Below are positions 24,740 through 36,106 of a stretch of DNA of 64,000 bases, piece after piece; positions within the stretch are counted from its first letter, which is position 1, and every line of letters starts with the position of its first letter. The position numbers were made by a program, and so were the translations under genes. The stretch covers positions 1,486,648 through 1,550,647 of the forward strand of contig NC_089177.1 of the NCBI RefSeq assembly GCF_947507565.1. Reading direction: 5' to 3'. Origin of the DNA: Oscarella lobularis (taxonomy: Eukaryota > Porifera > Homoscleromorpha > Homosclerophorida > Oscarellidae). The notes beneath the pieces were generated by a model, which was not told the DNA's origin, did no database searches, and was given only the letters and a program-made list of their open reading frames with translations.

Positions 24740-27700
24740 ATGACTACCAGGCCTGATCCATGGGAAAAGTACGTGCGGCCATGCCTGCCAGAGCTCATAC
24801 GGAGATTAAAGGTGGACAGCATTCTTGATGTGCTGTTTGCCAAGTATCTGATTTCACGTCAGGAGTATGATGCAATTCAAAGCAAGCCAACTCGTGAAGA
24901 AAAAACTCGCTATCTGATTATCAATTGCCTCATGATAACCTCAGAGAATTCCTACAGGGGCTTTCTTTCCGTGTTGAAGGAATGCGAGTCATGCAAAGAG
25001 TTAGCGTCTCTTCTTTCTGCAAAGGAGCAGGAATTCATGCAAACGGCTATGGGTGCCGGAAGCTTAGAAACCAAACCGACAAAAGCACTGGCACCTATTC
25101 CTAATGACCTTGATACTACTGATGAATACCGTTCTTCTCGTTCAAATGCACGCAAACGAAAGAGCACGGATGCTCCTCTTCCTGGTTTCCAACCGTGGGA
25201 GACATCAAAGAAATTTAGATCAGATCCGTTAATGACTCCTTCTACACAAGCTCAGCAAGACGTAGCTTTGCCAAGAAAAACCGAGGTTGCTCTAGTTCGA
25301 CCGCCGGAGGGTTTGTTGAAACGAGACACAGTCACAGTTTTTGTTTCTCGTGGCTACCGCGACGAAAGTCTTTTGATAGACGAAGCTTTAGGAAAGCTTT
25401 TCAGAATTCATTTGAAAACTAATTTTCACCTTAAACTTCTAAACCTTGACGACAGCTTTAAATCGGAAAACAGCCTTATCATTACATCTGATAGTGTTGT
25501 AAATGTCAAAGTCGCTCTGATCAGAATGCCTGCTTCGGAGTTTGGCCGGAAAAGTGATTCTTTCTTGAGGCTACTTCTGAGCATTTTTCCCAAATTTCGA
25601 AATAAGATTCGCAGAGTCGACACCGATTCTGATTGGGAAGAATTTGTTGCTCAAATATTTTGCAAAGACATTGAATTTTTGGTTGAGTTTTTTGACGACG
25701 AGAAGTTACAGCAAGCGTTTGCTGCATGCCTTCAGTATCAATTTTCATCTTTGAAAGAGATAAGGTTCACCATTGGTTGCTTGCCCTGCTGGATATTGGA
25801 CGTTGGGAAAGCCAGCCAATATCACGATGACTTTCCTCGAGAAGGTAACGAATGAACGCTTAATTAAAATAGAAGCAACAACCGATCAGGAATCATAATA
25901 GTTTTTTCTACAGCTGGTCAGAGAATCGATGCTTTTGCACTTATTGCTGCAGTTAAATCAAATAAGCCATCTCTTCTCAGAGCTCTTTTGGAAATGGGAG
26001 CTGATCCAGATGCTGTGCATAAAGGAGGATTTTATAATTGGGGAATTCAGGTAAAATCTCGCGGTTTTGTTTATGTTAGTTAGAAAGCGCGTACTGTAGT
26101 GTGCATCAAGTGCTCTTCACTACGCTTGTTTGATTGGTAATGAAGTTGGAGTGGATGTACTGATTGAGTACAGGGCTAATGTCAATATGAAAAACAGCGT
26201 AATGTAGATATTGCTTGATTCTGTTCAATAACTCTTTTTTTACAAACAGTTGGGCGCTAGTCCTCTGATTCTAGGAGCTTATAGGGGAAGCCTTCCTATT
26301 GTCAAGTCGCTAATACTAGCTGGAGCCGATGTCTTTTATAAAGTTGAAAGCAGTAGCACAGTTCTTGTGAAATGGTCGCCGAGTGTTTTCTTTAATGCGG
26401 TAAATCTTGTTTCCGTTGTGGTTTAATAGCGCTAACTGATTTTAAATAGAATGGCTGCAATGCCTTTCAAATGGCGTGTCTTAGTGGGAATATTTTCCTA
26501 GTTGAACAAATTGGCGAGTATTACTTAGGCGATGCCGTAAGTATAATGTTAGCATTTTCTGCAAACAACAGGGACTTTTATTTTGACTTTTTTTGATTAG
26601 GGTAAAACGGCAACTGGATGTTTTGGAGCCCTTGGTGGCAACGTCGCTGTGCTAAAATATCTTCAAGAGAATGGCTGCAGTTTTGCAAGACCAAATGATG
26701 TGCGTAAACTGTTTTGTCTTTCCTCTTATAGATGCTTACAATTTTAGTTTGGAAACAACTGTTTGCACTGTTGCTGCATTAATGGAAAGGTGCGCGCAGC
26801 AGCGTTCCTCTACTACGAAGGATTAATAAAGGATATTGATGAAACTGGGCAGGTAGATTTACTTGTTTATAGCTAGCTTTTTTTTTGAAACGCTTTTGTA
26901 GCATGGCTTATCGCCATTATGCCATGCAGCAAAAGAAAATCACACTAATCTTGTTGCGTTTCTTCTGGGTATAGGAGCCAACGTTGAAAGTGCTGATGAG
27001 GTTATAGCAAAATTCTTCTACTTGTTTTAGTTGAAAACTGATAGCTAACTTGTAGCACGGAAATACCTCACTTATGTTTGCATCCAATAATGGCAATTTG
27101 GAAATACTGAAACTTTTGTGCGAGTGGGGCTGCGATGTGAATAAACAAAATCAGGTATTTTCTGTACGGATTCTTCTAATTCTAAGGCAGCAAAAACCTT
27201 GTGAGACAGAGTCTTGCATGTCGTTTTTGATTATGGCAGAATAGACGTTCTGCTACCATGATATTGCTAAAACTGAATTTAAAATTAAAAGTCAGCGTTA
27301 GCGGTAAGTGAATGCGTTAATTTGCTTTGTATCCTATACATCAATAAGTCAAATAGCAAGTGACATGTTTCCTAGTGCTAAAAAAGCATTCATTGATACT
27401 TTGTTCAATGCTGTTTCTGATAAAGTGATTATTAGAAATTTAACACTAGCTGTTAGTCTATTTAGCTCCTCTTTGTAGAGCCATTCTTTGTATATTTGGG
27501 GCGAAAAATAGTTCATATAAGAAAGCCAATTATCGAGGCGTCCTCTCAATGCATCACTACCGCGGTTTTATCCGATTTCTGCATGTTTAGGACTGCTTAA
27601 CTGCTCTACATTGCGCTTGTCGTGAAGGTCAGTCAAAAGTCGCTTCAGCTTTACTAAAAAAAGGAGCCGACGTTGAAATAAGCGATGTTGTAAGCTGAAA

Positions 27701-30700
27701 ATTATGCGACGTATTTTCTTTGTATAGAGAAATGTTTATAAAAGGTCAATTGGACTGCTTTTCTTTGTGCTTGCGTGAGCGGTAGCATAGATAATCTGAT
27801 TATTCTACGCGAAGCTAAGTGCACAATGAATACTACAGACAAGGTATTCTGTATAGGAGAGGATTTTTAGGTTGTCATTTTTGAAATTAAATTTAGGATG
27901 GCAACAGTGGTTTGCATGTGTGTGCCTTAGCTTCAGACAGTGAGGAGTGCGTCGTTTGGCTTCTAAAGCATGCAGACATAGACGTCAATTTGCGCGAACG
28001 TGTAAACGTACTGTCATCTATTTTACATGCACAATTTTTACGCCTATCCGTTTATAGTACGGTCAAACAGCTCTACATTATGCTTGTCGTAATGGTCACT
28101 CGAAAGTCGCCTCAGCTTTACTTGAAGGAGGAGCAAAAGTTGAAATACGTGACGAGGTTCTAGTAGGCAAGCATTTTGCAATATGCCCTCTTTGTATGGA
28201 GTATATTTCACAGAACGATTGGACTGCTTTTCTTTGTGCTTGCGCAAGCGGTGACCTTAATACTCTGATTGTTCTAAGCAAAGCTAAATGCGAAATGACG
28301 ACCACAAACAAGGTTTTCTGGAGAGAATATTGATATTTATATTGTTGTCATTTTTCATACTTACCTATAGTATGGCGACAGTGGTTTGCATCTGTGTGCA
28401 CTCTTTTCAAACGGCAATAAGTGCGTTTTTTGGCTTTTAAAGCATGCTGGCGTAGGAGTCAATTCGCTTGGAAGTGTAATTGTGCTGTCATTCTATTTTA
28501 TACAACATTTGCGTTTATCTGTTTAGCACCGTCGAACTGCTCTACATTATGCTTGTCGTTTTGGCCACTCAAACGTCGCATCGGCTTTACTTGAAAAGGG
28601 GGCAGAAATTGAAATAAGCGATGAGGTAGGTTAGCAAATATTATGCAGTATTTTCTCTTTGCGTGAAGAAATATTTTCAAATTATTAAGATCGGTTGGAC
28701 GGCTTTTCTTTGTGCTTGCGCGAGCGGTGACTTAGATACTCTGATTGTTCTGAGCAAAGCTAATTGCAGAATGACTGCTAGAGACAAGGTTTCTGTAGAA
28801 CGTTTTAGCATATTTTCCCTATTTTTGCAATAAACTCTAGGATGGCAACAGTGGTTTGCACGTGTGTGCATTCTTTTCAAGCAGAGAGGACTGCTTTGTT
28901 TGGCTTTTAAAGCATACAGGCATGGACAATTTGCTCTCAGTTGTAAGTAAATTGTCAGTCTATTATCTTTTTCTCAATTTTTGTTTAGGACGGTCAACTT
29001 GCTTGTTCTAAAGGTCACTCAGAAGGTTCATCAGCTCTGCCTGAAAGAGGAGCAGAAGTTAATATAAGCGATGAGGTCGGTTGGCAAACGTTATGCATGT
29101 GTTCTCTTTGCATGTGGGAAAACTTAATTAGCGACGGTGTGCAGCGTAAAGAATATTAGTAAAAACTTTCCGTTCACTTGGTCAAAACACAGCAAGTTTG
29201 TAGGACTTTGGTATTGATAATTTTTTTCAGAATCTTGTGTCCGTGCCTGCAAGGGATTGCAGAACATCTTTCTCTCTTATCGACGTTGCTAATCAGGTCT
29301 TGTGTTCATTATTAAGACTCTGTTTACTTATTTGAAGCTTTTATAGAGCGGAGACACAGTTTTGCACTGTTGTGCAAGAAGATGGTGGAAAGAAAACAGT
29401 CTGGCTATTCCGAAGATTTTCTTACAGAGGCTTTCTCCATTGATACTACTAAAACACGTTTGTTTCTTTTTTATTTGATTTGCACATTTTATTTATGTTT
29501 TTCTCGCTAATAGAACGGTCGCAAGCCATCTCAAGAAGCTTTCGGAAGCGTTCGAAGAGTTCTTTGCGAAATAGAGGTTTTTATAAATGCGAAGGAGTTT
29601 TTAACCTCATTTTATTACGTAGAAAAAACAACATCTTCCCAAATGTGCCGTATTGGCAGCTTCAGAACCTTGCTTTTTTGCTCTGTCTGCTTTTGGCTCT
29701 GTTAAAGGCGGAAGAAAGGCTTTGTTTGACATGTTAAAGAAACGAGAATCTAAACCAGATGAAAAATGGGTTTATTGTGACACAGGATCCGACCGGCAAA
29801 GTTTAGAAATGTTTTCTCTTAAACTGAACTTTCTTCATGCCTTGCTTCTTGTTGTTGAAAAATCAGAAAACTATTTGAAAATGCTGGAGGAAGCTAAACA
29901 GTGGTTATCAACTGCCAAAAGCTTTCTAAGCCTCTCGAACCTCTGTTCCGAGCAGGTCATAGTTCAGCTTGTTGTTCATAGTAGCAGCAAGGAGACATCT
30001 GGAGAGGAGGAACAGTTGATGAAACTGACCGAGGACTTACAAAGCTTGTACAGCGCTCAGTTTTCAGTTTGTGAGGATGTCATAATCTTGAATTGCTTTG
30101 ATCCTCATCCAGAAGACATGGCAAGCCTTTTAGGCACTCTTAAGCGTTTTGAGAAAGACCGATGTAGAAAGGTGATACATTTTTAGGTATTAATTCTTGT
30201 ATTAAAATCATCAATTGCTTTAGATCTGCTGCCAAGTTCCTGTTCTCGTGAATACGTTTGCAAGTGAAATTGTCTCTCATCTAAATTCAGTTTCTACTTG
30301 GCCTACTGTCTCAATGATTCTTGATATTCTTGGCAAGCAGCTGGACTTGACGGTTTCAGACTGCCAAAAAATGTTAGAGCTTCTCGAAGAATTGGACATG
30401 GTGACAACGGTGAGAGCCTGAACGAGTTTTGCACAATATAGTGCTTCATTGATTTTTGTTAGGTTCGTACTGCTAGTAGCCATTTTGTTATGACCCCATT
30501 CCTCGTGTACTCAAAAATTATAGAACCTATCCTGAAGGATCTAATGGAAGGCGAAGCAAAAATGAGGGCTACAAAACTGCAAGCGTTGTTGGACTTGCAA
30601 GACAAAGAATCTGCTATTACGCTGTGCACGACTCTTAATCTTTGCCATAGAGTGGCTGGAGACGACGAGACTGTACTATTTCCAGCGCTGCTGACGTCTA

Positions 30701-31503
30701 CTCGGCCTCCAGACTTGTGGCTGGATGGACCTTCTAATAAAATCTATATTGGGAGGCGACTCGAGTGTGCTGACATTGAAGAAATATTTAATCCAAGTGT
30801 CTTTCCCTGTTTTCAAAACAGGTATGCCCAAAATGCTGTAATGTGGAATAATGGGTTGTTCTTGGAGAAGTCAGAAGAATGTTGCCAAGTTGAGTGTCTT
30901 GTTGAACTGAAAGGCAACGGCCATTTTATTGATGTGATAGTAAGAGGGTCAGACGAAAGCGAACAATGTTGCTGGCGTACTCTTCGAGAATTGAGAGACC
31001 AAGTGATGACAGTGGTTGATACTAAAAGCCCTGGTAGTTGCGTAGTAAAGCACTATCTAAGTCGAACTGAACTGGAGGCAAGGGTTGATACTCCAGTTGC
31101 GCATAATTTTAAGCGTGTAAAGGAAATCATTTCAGGCCGCCCAACTGAAGTTGACTTTGAGTTGAAAACAAAAAACAGTCACGGAAATGACGTGACAGAC
31201 AGTCTTCGAGACCTTGTCATATTCCCTCTCTTTCACATAAACCGCCTTCCTGTTGTATTGTACAAGCGTCTCTGCGTTTCTCTAGACGAGGAACAGTTAT
31301 GGCTAAATGTGGGTGAAAGACTCGGTCTTGATGTTCAAACGTTGGAGAACATAGAAGCTGAAGCATCAGGACATGCAAAGCAAATGTTGAAAGTGTGGGG
31401 TCGATCTCTGATGGCATTTGCAGACACTGAGCTGGGAGATGTTCTGAAGGAGCTGGGACAAGACGAAATTGCTGAAAAATGCCAATTGTTTTCTATGTTT
31501 TAG
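24740..31503 (+). CDS. CARD - ankyrin repeats - ROC-like - COR - Death domain protein
   Basis: Twenty-five exons join in phase to about 1,665 residues, starting at MTTRPDPW. Exon 1 (24740-25844) encodes a CARD (residues ~10-95, CLPELIRRLKVDSILDVLF) and an unrecognised ~250-residue region. Exons 25914-29456 each carry about one ankyrin repeat of roughly 33 residues, e.g. HGNTSLMFASNNGNLEILKL (27056-27154). Exon 29617-30171 looks like the second half of a ROC G domain (ALLLVVEKSENY, VIVQLVVHSSS, VIILNCFD) without a proper P-loop. Exons 30224-30410 and 30463-31503 match the COR region of Roco proteins, ending in a Death domain (LNVGERLGLDVQTLENIEAE). Family knowledge: ankyrin-ROC-COR-Death is the DAPK1 tail; this protein lacks the kinase and has a CARD instead. 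It is probably a cytosolic scaffold in apoptosis or immune signalling, by inference. No neighbour explains it further. Confidence 0.85.
27591..29090 (+). repeat. Tandem ~466-bp genomic repeat, each unit holding three ankyrin exons
   Basis: Units begin at 27591, 28057, 28527 and 28989 (spacing 466, 470 and 462 bp). Each full unit has, in order, an exon of TALHYAC type, one of WTAFLCACASG type and one of GNSGLHVCA type; the fourth unit keeps only a degenerate first exon. Introns between the exons are also similar between units, so genomic DNA was copied, not just protein modules. All exons are phase 0 and about 99 or 105 bp, so each added unit extends the protein without a frameshift. Confidence 0.88.
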
Positions 31504-31727
31504 ATTAGTTGTTGCAAAACTCGTTTCTGACGTGCAGATCGCTCTTGGGCTCTGCCAACATGCAGTGGATATTTCGTGTGAATACTTTATGAGAATCACC
31601 GTAACTATTACTAGGCATGTTTTACCCTCTTTTTTTTGTATCTAAGCATGATCTCTTTTGTATGATTTACTGTCCAGGGGTTGTTTTGCGGAACTAAGTA
31701 GTATGTCGATTGCCTTCAAACATTGTG

Positions 31728-32030
31728 AACCGTATCCGGGAAGCCAGTGACGTAACTAAGGCACCACAGCGTTCTTCTTTTGTTCCTCGCATTCGTCTCC
31801 TTTTGCTTTTCAGCAACCCTAGACGGCTCATCTTTTCAAAAGAAGTTCGGGAAAGAGGTCTAGGGAACGACAATCGAACGGGCATCATGGATCGAGGCGG
31901 GGTCCTTTGAAGTTCGAAAAGCGCGGCTGAGATCACAGTGAGTCTGCCAAGATAGAGGCGAGAAAACGACGACGAAGAGCAAACGGAGCAAACAAGGCGA
32001 ACTCTATCCGGGAAGCCAGTGACGTTGATC
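31728..32030 (+). repeat. Dispersed repeat, copies B1/B2 (after the CARD/ankyrin gene)
   Basis: TATCCGGGAAGCCAGTGACG occurs twice here (about 31732 and 32007). GCGCGGCTGAGATCACA with ATAGAGGCGAG lies between (about 31922). These match copy A at 23985-24205 on the other side of the CARD/ankyrin gene. The region otherwise shows no believable gene. Confidence 0.6.
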
Positions 32031-32214
32031 GAGGCGGCGCGCCCTCGAGCGAGGTTCGCAGCACGATTTATGCTGGATAACCTATACACTGTAGTTTGAT
32101 ACAATGAAAAAGACGAAAATGTTTGCAGAAATTTTTTTCAACACTGAACGCCAAAGGGACAAAAGAACATCAACTTCACGAAGACTGTTGTCTTAGATCA
32201 ACCTGCAGTTCGAT

Positions 32215-32553
32215 CTATCGGCTGCAGTATGCCCACGGAGACCAATCGCACTTAGCTTCTCTGCAGCAGCTGCCGCAGCTGTATACCGGATAACAGGCAC
32301 ACGCTGTTCCAACAGCCCAACAGCTAGCGTCGTCTTGCCTGTAGCACTTGTTACCCTCTCCAGTGTCTTTGCAGATCATTCCTTCGCAGCAGTAGTCGGG
32401 TCTGTGCTCAACGGCAGTTCCGTTCATCTTCACGGAAGTGCATGAGTCGCCGACGTCTCTGCACTTAATCTCGAAGGATTCAAATCTAACGGAGGCACAT
32501 TGGAACACTCCGAAAAGAGCGGACAGAATAAAGAAGCAAACGGCCTTGGTCAT
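32215..32553 (-). CDS. Small secreted cysteine-rich protein with two knottin-like modules
   Basis: One uninterrupted frame from ATG at 32553 gives 112 residues. The first ~20 form a signal peptide (MTKAVCFFILSALFGVFQC). The mature part has 14 Cys. Module 1 follows the inhibitor-cystine-knot spacing C-x6-C-x(n)-CC-x4-C-x(n)-C (CRDVGDSC, YCCEGMIC, NKC). Module 2 has C, C, C, C, CC, C, C in a similar order (CWAVGTACAC, CGSCCREAKC). One NGT glycosylation sequon is present. Such secreted knottins in sponges include protease inhibitors and bioactive peptides; target and function cannot be read from the sequence. It is intronless, unlike most neighbours. Confidence 0.7.
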   Translation of the reverse strand: MTKAVCFFILSALFGVFQCASVRFESFEIKCRDVGDSCTSVKMNGTAVEHRPDYCCEGMICKDTGEGNKCYRQDDASCWAVGTACACYPVYSCGSCCREAKCDWSPWAYCSR

Positions 32554-32621
32554 CTTCACTCAACTGAAACTGAAAAGACCTTGATTTCTGGAAGCCTTAT
32601 ATAGGAGACGAGGAGAACCGG

Positions 32622-33030
32622 GCGTGACTTAGCACTGAAGCTTAGCTATTTACGTGTACCATATGGCCAGCTGCTAGGCGAAAAGTTTGGTCAGCCGTGT
32701 GACTTACCACGTGTAGTTAGTTACCATGTGGCCAGCTCTAGGCGGACGCGTTGTTGTACGTAGGCCAAGTGCAGATGTGAGATGTGCTCGTCAGCACGAC
32801 GACACTTTGAAATTGTGACTCCGGATTGGGTTGTGGCTGAAGAGAAGGGTCAGCCGGGATTTGACACGACAGCATAACCATGTCGTGTCTTTAGTTCACC
32901 ATATGGCATGGTCAGCGTGACTTAGCACGCGATCACAGCTATGTACGTATAATTAGCTGTACCATATTGTCTAGGCGGAAGAGAAGGGCAAGCTGCGACT
33001 TAGCACGGGAGCATAACTATGTACGTGTCT
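32622..33030 (-). repeat. Array of degenerate repeats upstream of the knottin-like gene
   Basis: Variants of GTCAGCGTGACTTAGCAC begin near 32622, 32693, 32852, 32910 and 32985. Each is followed by a variant of ATAACTATGTACGTGT and/or ACCATATGGCCAG and CTAGGCGGA. Units vary from about 60 to 160 bp and have diverged. The array sits between the knottin-like start codon (32553) and the transporter gene. Confidence 0.6.
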
Positions 33031-33473
33031 ATAAGTCAAATGTTCTTATTTTGTTTTTGTATGTTCAAAGCATGATTTCTTCAGACATGATTCCGTCTAT
33101 CCGGGCCTTTCTCAGACATCTCGGCCTTTTGCATATCTATCGTCTACTGTACTTCAGCAGGGATCTCTTTTTAGTATCCGTGACTTCAGTCTATGGAACG
33201 ATAATCAGGAAAACATTTGACTGCAGAGACGGTATGGATCGTAGCGTGCCTACTCGAAACAGTCTACTACACAAACCAGTATCCCTGCACAAACGAAATA
33301 GGACAGACGCGTCATCTCACCGTAGAAGCGTTTTTTAGCTCACCGTAGAAGCGTTTTAGGATCCCCTGTATGCAGTGCAGAAGCATCAATGGAAGACACT
33401 TTTGTCCTCGAAGTCACCAACACTTTTCTTCTCTTTGCGCAGAGCGCTAGACGTGCCAGGAAGTTGGGTTGGT

Positions 33474-35812
33474 ATGGAAACAGAGTCAAAAGGCACTACA
33501 CCCGTTAACTGGCGAGTCGTTCTAGTCTTGTGCACGATTTTGGTAAGAGACGACTCAGAAGAGGCAATATATAACTCATACTCAAAGACATATATAACTC
33601 TATATATGTTATAGGTCGCAACCGCTGCCACTATTTCTATGATCTTTCCTTTCACACCTTGGATGGTTAGGGTAAGGAAGACTTACATGAAATTTGTCTT
33701 GAGATTCACGCCATTTTTCATGCAGAAATTTAAAATTGAGGGAAAATTTGTACGAGAAGAAGACACCGGTATTACTTATACACATGTTTGTGATGAAAAT
33801 GAATGCATTTACTCTGATTATAGCCAGATTTGGCGAACTATACATGTTAATTAAAACCTGTTTGAGATAATATTTCTCATTTTTCAGGATACTATGCCGG
33901 GGCTGTAGCTTCTGCATTTTTTGTTGGGCAATTCTTTGGAAGGTACAAATAAGTAATAGTTTTTATTGAAAATTGATTTTGCCCGTTGTAGCTACTTCTG
34001 GGGAGTTCTTGCAGATAAGAAAAGTCGCCGACTGACGATTCTCATCAGTGGAAGTGCAGTAGCAATTTTCACCTTCATGTTTGCATTCACTAACACCTCA
34101 ACGGGCCTGGCATGGGCAGTGGTGACCAGAGTGCTAAGCGGTGCAAGTAACGGTACGTCAAAACAAGAAACCTAAATAATGATTTATACCAATTAATCGA
34201 TTTTTATCAGGAGTACTAGGCATAGCCAAAGCGTCCACATCGGACGTTTCTGACAATACGAACCAGGCGAAAGGACTCGCTTACGTTGCAGTGGCCTGGG
34301 GAGTGGGCATCCTTGTCGTTGGGCCAGCCATTGGTGGGCTTCTTGCGGAACCGGTTCGACAATATCCTGCTGTGTTTTCTCCAGGTGAGCTTTGAAATCC
34401 GAGGAATGTACTGTGTAGAGATAATATCCTCTAGGGTTTCTCGAAACGTTTCCTTATTTTCTACCGTCCGCTGTATCTGTTTTTCTCACTTCTATCGCTC
34501 TTATAATTGTTTATTTTTACCTACCAAAAACATTGAAGCAACGGTACGTGGAATGACAAGTGGCATATGCGAGCAAAGTTACTAGTATTTTTAGAGGCTC
34601 TTCATACAACGTTTCGAAAGCGGAACACGTTGTCTTGTATCGCTCTAAGAGAAAAGACGACACTGAAAGTGACGATGAGGACATAAGCGATGAATCAGTC
34701 AGCATAGTAGAGAGAACGGAAGTATACAGCACCGAATCTTCGTCAGAGCTTGAAGTGTCTTTGTCACAGAGGAGCCGGATATGGACGCGATTTTTCCTCA
34801 TGGGAAGACGGGCAAGTCGATCAATAAAGAGCTCGTCCTGGTGGAGTATTCTTAAGTATAAATTAATTTATTTTATGTGATTTGCTTGCATACCTTTGGT
34901 AGGGTAAAAGGAGCGAGGTTGGCCATAGCGGCGTATTGCGTCTTCTCGTTCTCTGCTATCGGTTTTGACGAACTGGCGAGCTTGTGGATGGCAACAAAGC
35001 CGTATAGAGGTTATAGAATAAGTGCGTGGAGAGTTGCACAACACTGTCTTCTTCCTAGGAGGACTTGGTTTCGATGAAAAAACAATTGGAATATCTCTAG
35101 CAGTGATATCAGTTATACTGTATATTCCTCAGATTCTTCTCGTTCAGAAGGTATATTAATACTGTACGTACATTTGCTTATACCTAAGAGAGTGTACTTA
35201 TTGAATCTTAGCTGGAGAAGAGACTAGGCTCTTTAGTGGTAGAAAAACGAATATTTTTACTGTCGATTCTCACACTAACTCTTATGATGTAGACGTTTTA
35301 TCTGACCTGCGCTGTGAGCGTTTTCTTTGTTGCTCTTTCGCCAATTGTCCCTTCTATGGAAAAGCAAGTCAATCTTATTTGCGTTTCGAATTGCCATTGT
35401 TCTTTTAGCTCTGTTCTTCTATGGGCCGTGCTCGTCGTCACTTTCATGCTGACGAGATTTTGCAATAGTATCGCTTTCGTGATGTTGGCGATTTTTATTA
35501 ATAATTCGGTGCCAAAATATCAAGCTGGTGCCATCAACGGTTTGGCCATGGCGCTGACAGCTCTCTCCAGGCAATGTTTATCTAACGATTTTAGCTTAGA
35601 TCTCTTTTATTAATAAATTTATTTTCTTTAGGGCTATGGCTCCTTCTTTTGGGGGCTCAATGTTTGCTTGGAGCATTTCCTGGGGAGCAAATCACATAGG
35701 GTTTCCTTTTGATTATCACTTGGTATTTTATTTCTTTTCTATTGTGTATCTTACAGCACTGCTTCCGTCGGTAAACTTGCCAAATAGTGTACAGAAACAG
35801 AAGTGCGAGTGA
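33474..35812 (+). CDS. Major facilitator superfamily transporter (ZIFL/TetA-like)
   Basis: Probable 12-TM secondary transporter; the substrate is unknown. It starts METESKGTTPVNWRVVLVL. Exons 33474-33542, 33616-33669, 33727-33769, 33888-33942, 33992-34154, ~34210-34384, ~34434-34541, ~34607-34855, ~34903-35007, ~35069-35150, ~35212-35238, 35293-35570 and 35632-35812 join in phase. Marks: IFPFTPWMVR with REEDTGYYAGAVASAFFVGQFFG in the TM1-TM2 region, the MFS loop signature YFWGVLADKKSRR, the central motif AIGFDELASLW, and INNSVPKYQAGAINGLAMAL in TM11 with FPFDYHLVFYF in TM12. A long acidic loop (DDTESDDEDISDES, about 34655) lies between the two halves. One intron (35571-35631) begins GC instead of GT. 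A 45-bp stopless segment at 35361-35405 could also be a GC-AG intron. Confidence 0.88.
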
Positions 35813-35826
35813 TTTTTATATTCGTT

Positions 35827-35855
35827 TATTTCAGAACAGCGTTTATTCTGAAATA
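35827..35855 (+). other. 10-bp perfect stem-loop in the transporter 3' UTR
   Basis: TATTTCAGAA (35827-35836) pairs exactly with TTCTGAAATA (35846-35855) across a 9-nt loop, starting 15 bp after the stop codon. It may be a 3' UTR structure affecting mRNA stability, or chance. Confidence 0.4.
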
Positions 35856-36106
35856 CTTTTTAAAATGAATTGATTTCCAGCTCTGGAGAGATCGATCATA
35901 TTTCAAGGTTAGATATCATCTGTGAGAGTTTGTTTGTGTGGATGCATTAATTTCTAGACACCCCGTTTTCTGCCCTTGTATCCCTTTACTTCTTACTCTT
36001 AGAGGCATCCCCTTTATCCCCGATGTACTTTCGCATCCGTCCACCACAATGTATTAAACGAGAGAGTGCAGGGTTAAAAAAATACGAACAAAAAAATCAA
36101 TTCGCT

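Noticed and set aside
27349-27549. Minus-strand frame inside the ankyrin gene
   Set aside because: Falls in a longer intron of the plus-strand gene and matches nothing; a degraded ankyrin exon cannot be excluded but is not supported.
34560-34880. Separate acidic/basic small protein
   Set aside because: Joins in phase on both sides to transporter exons and is its central cytoplasmic loop.
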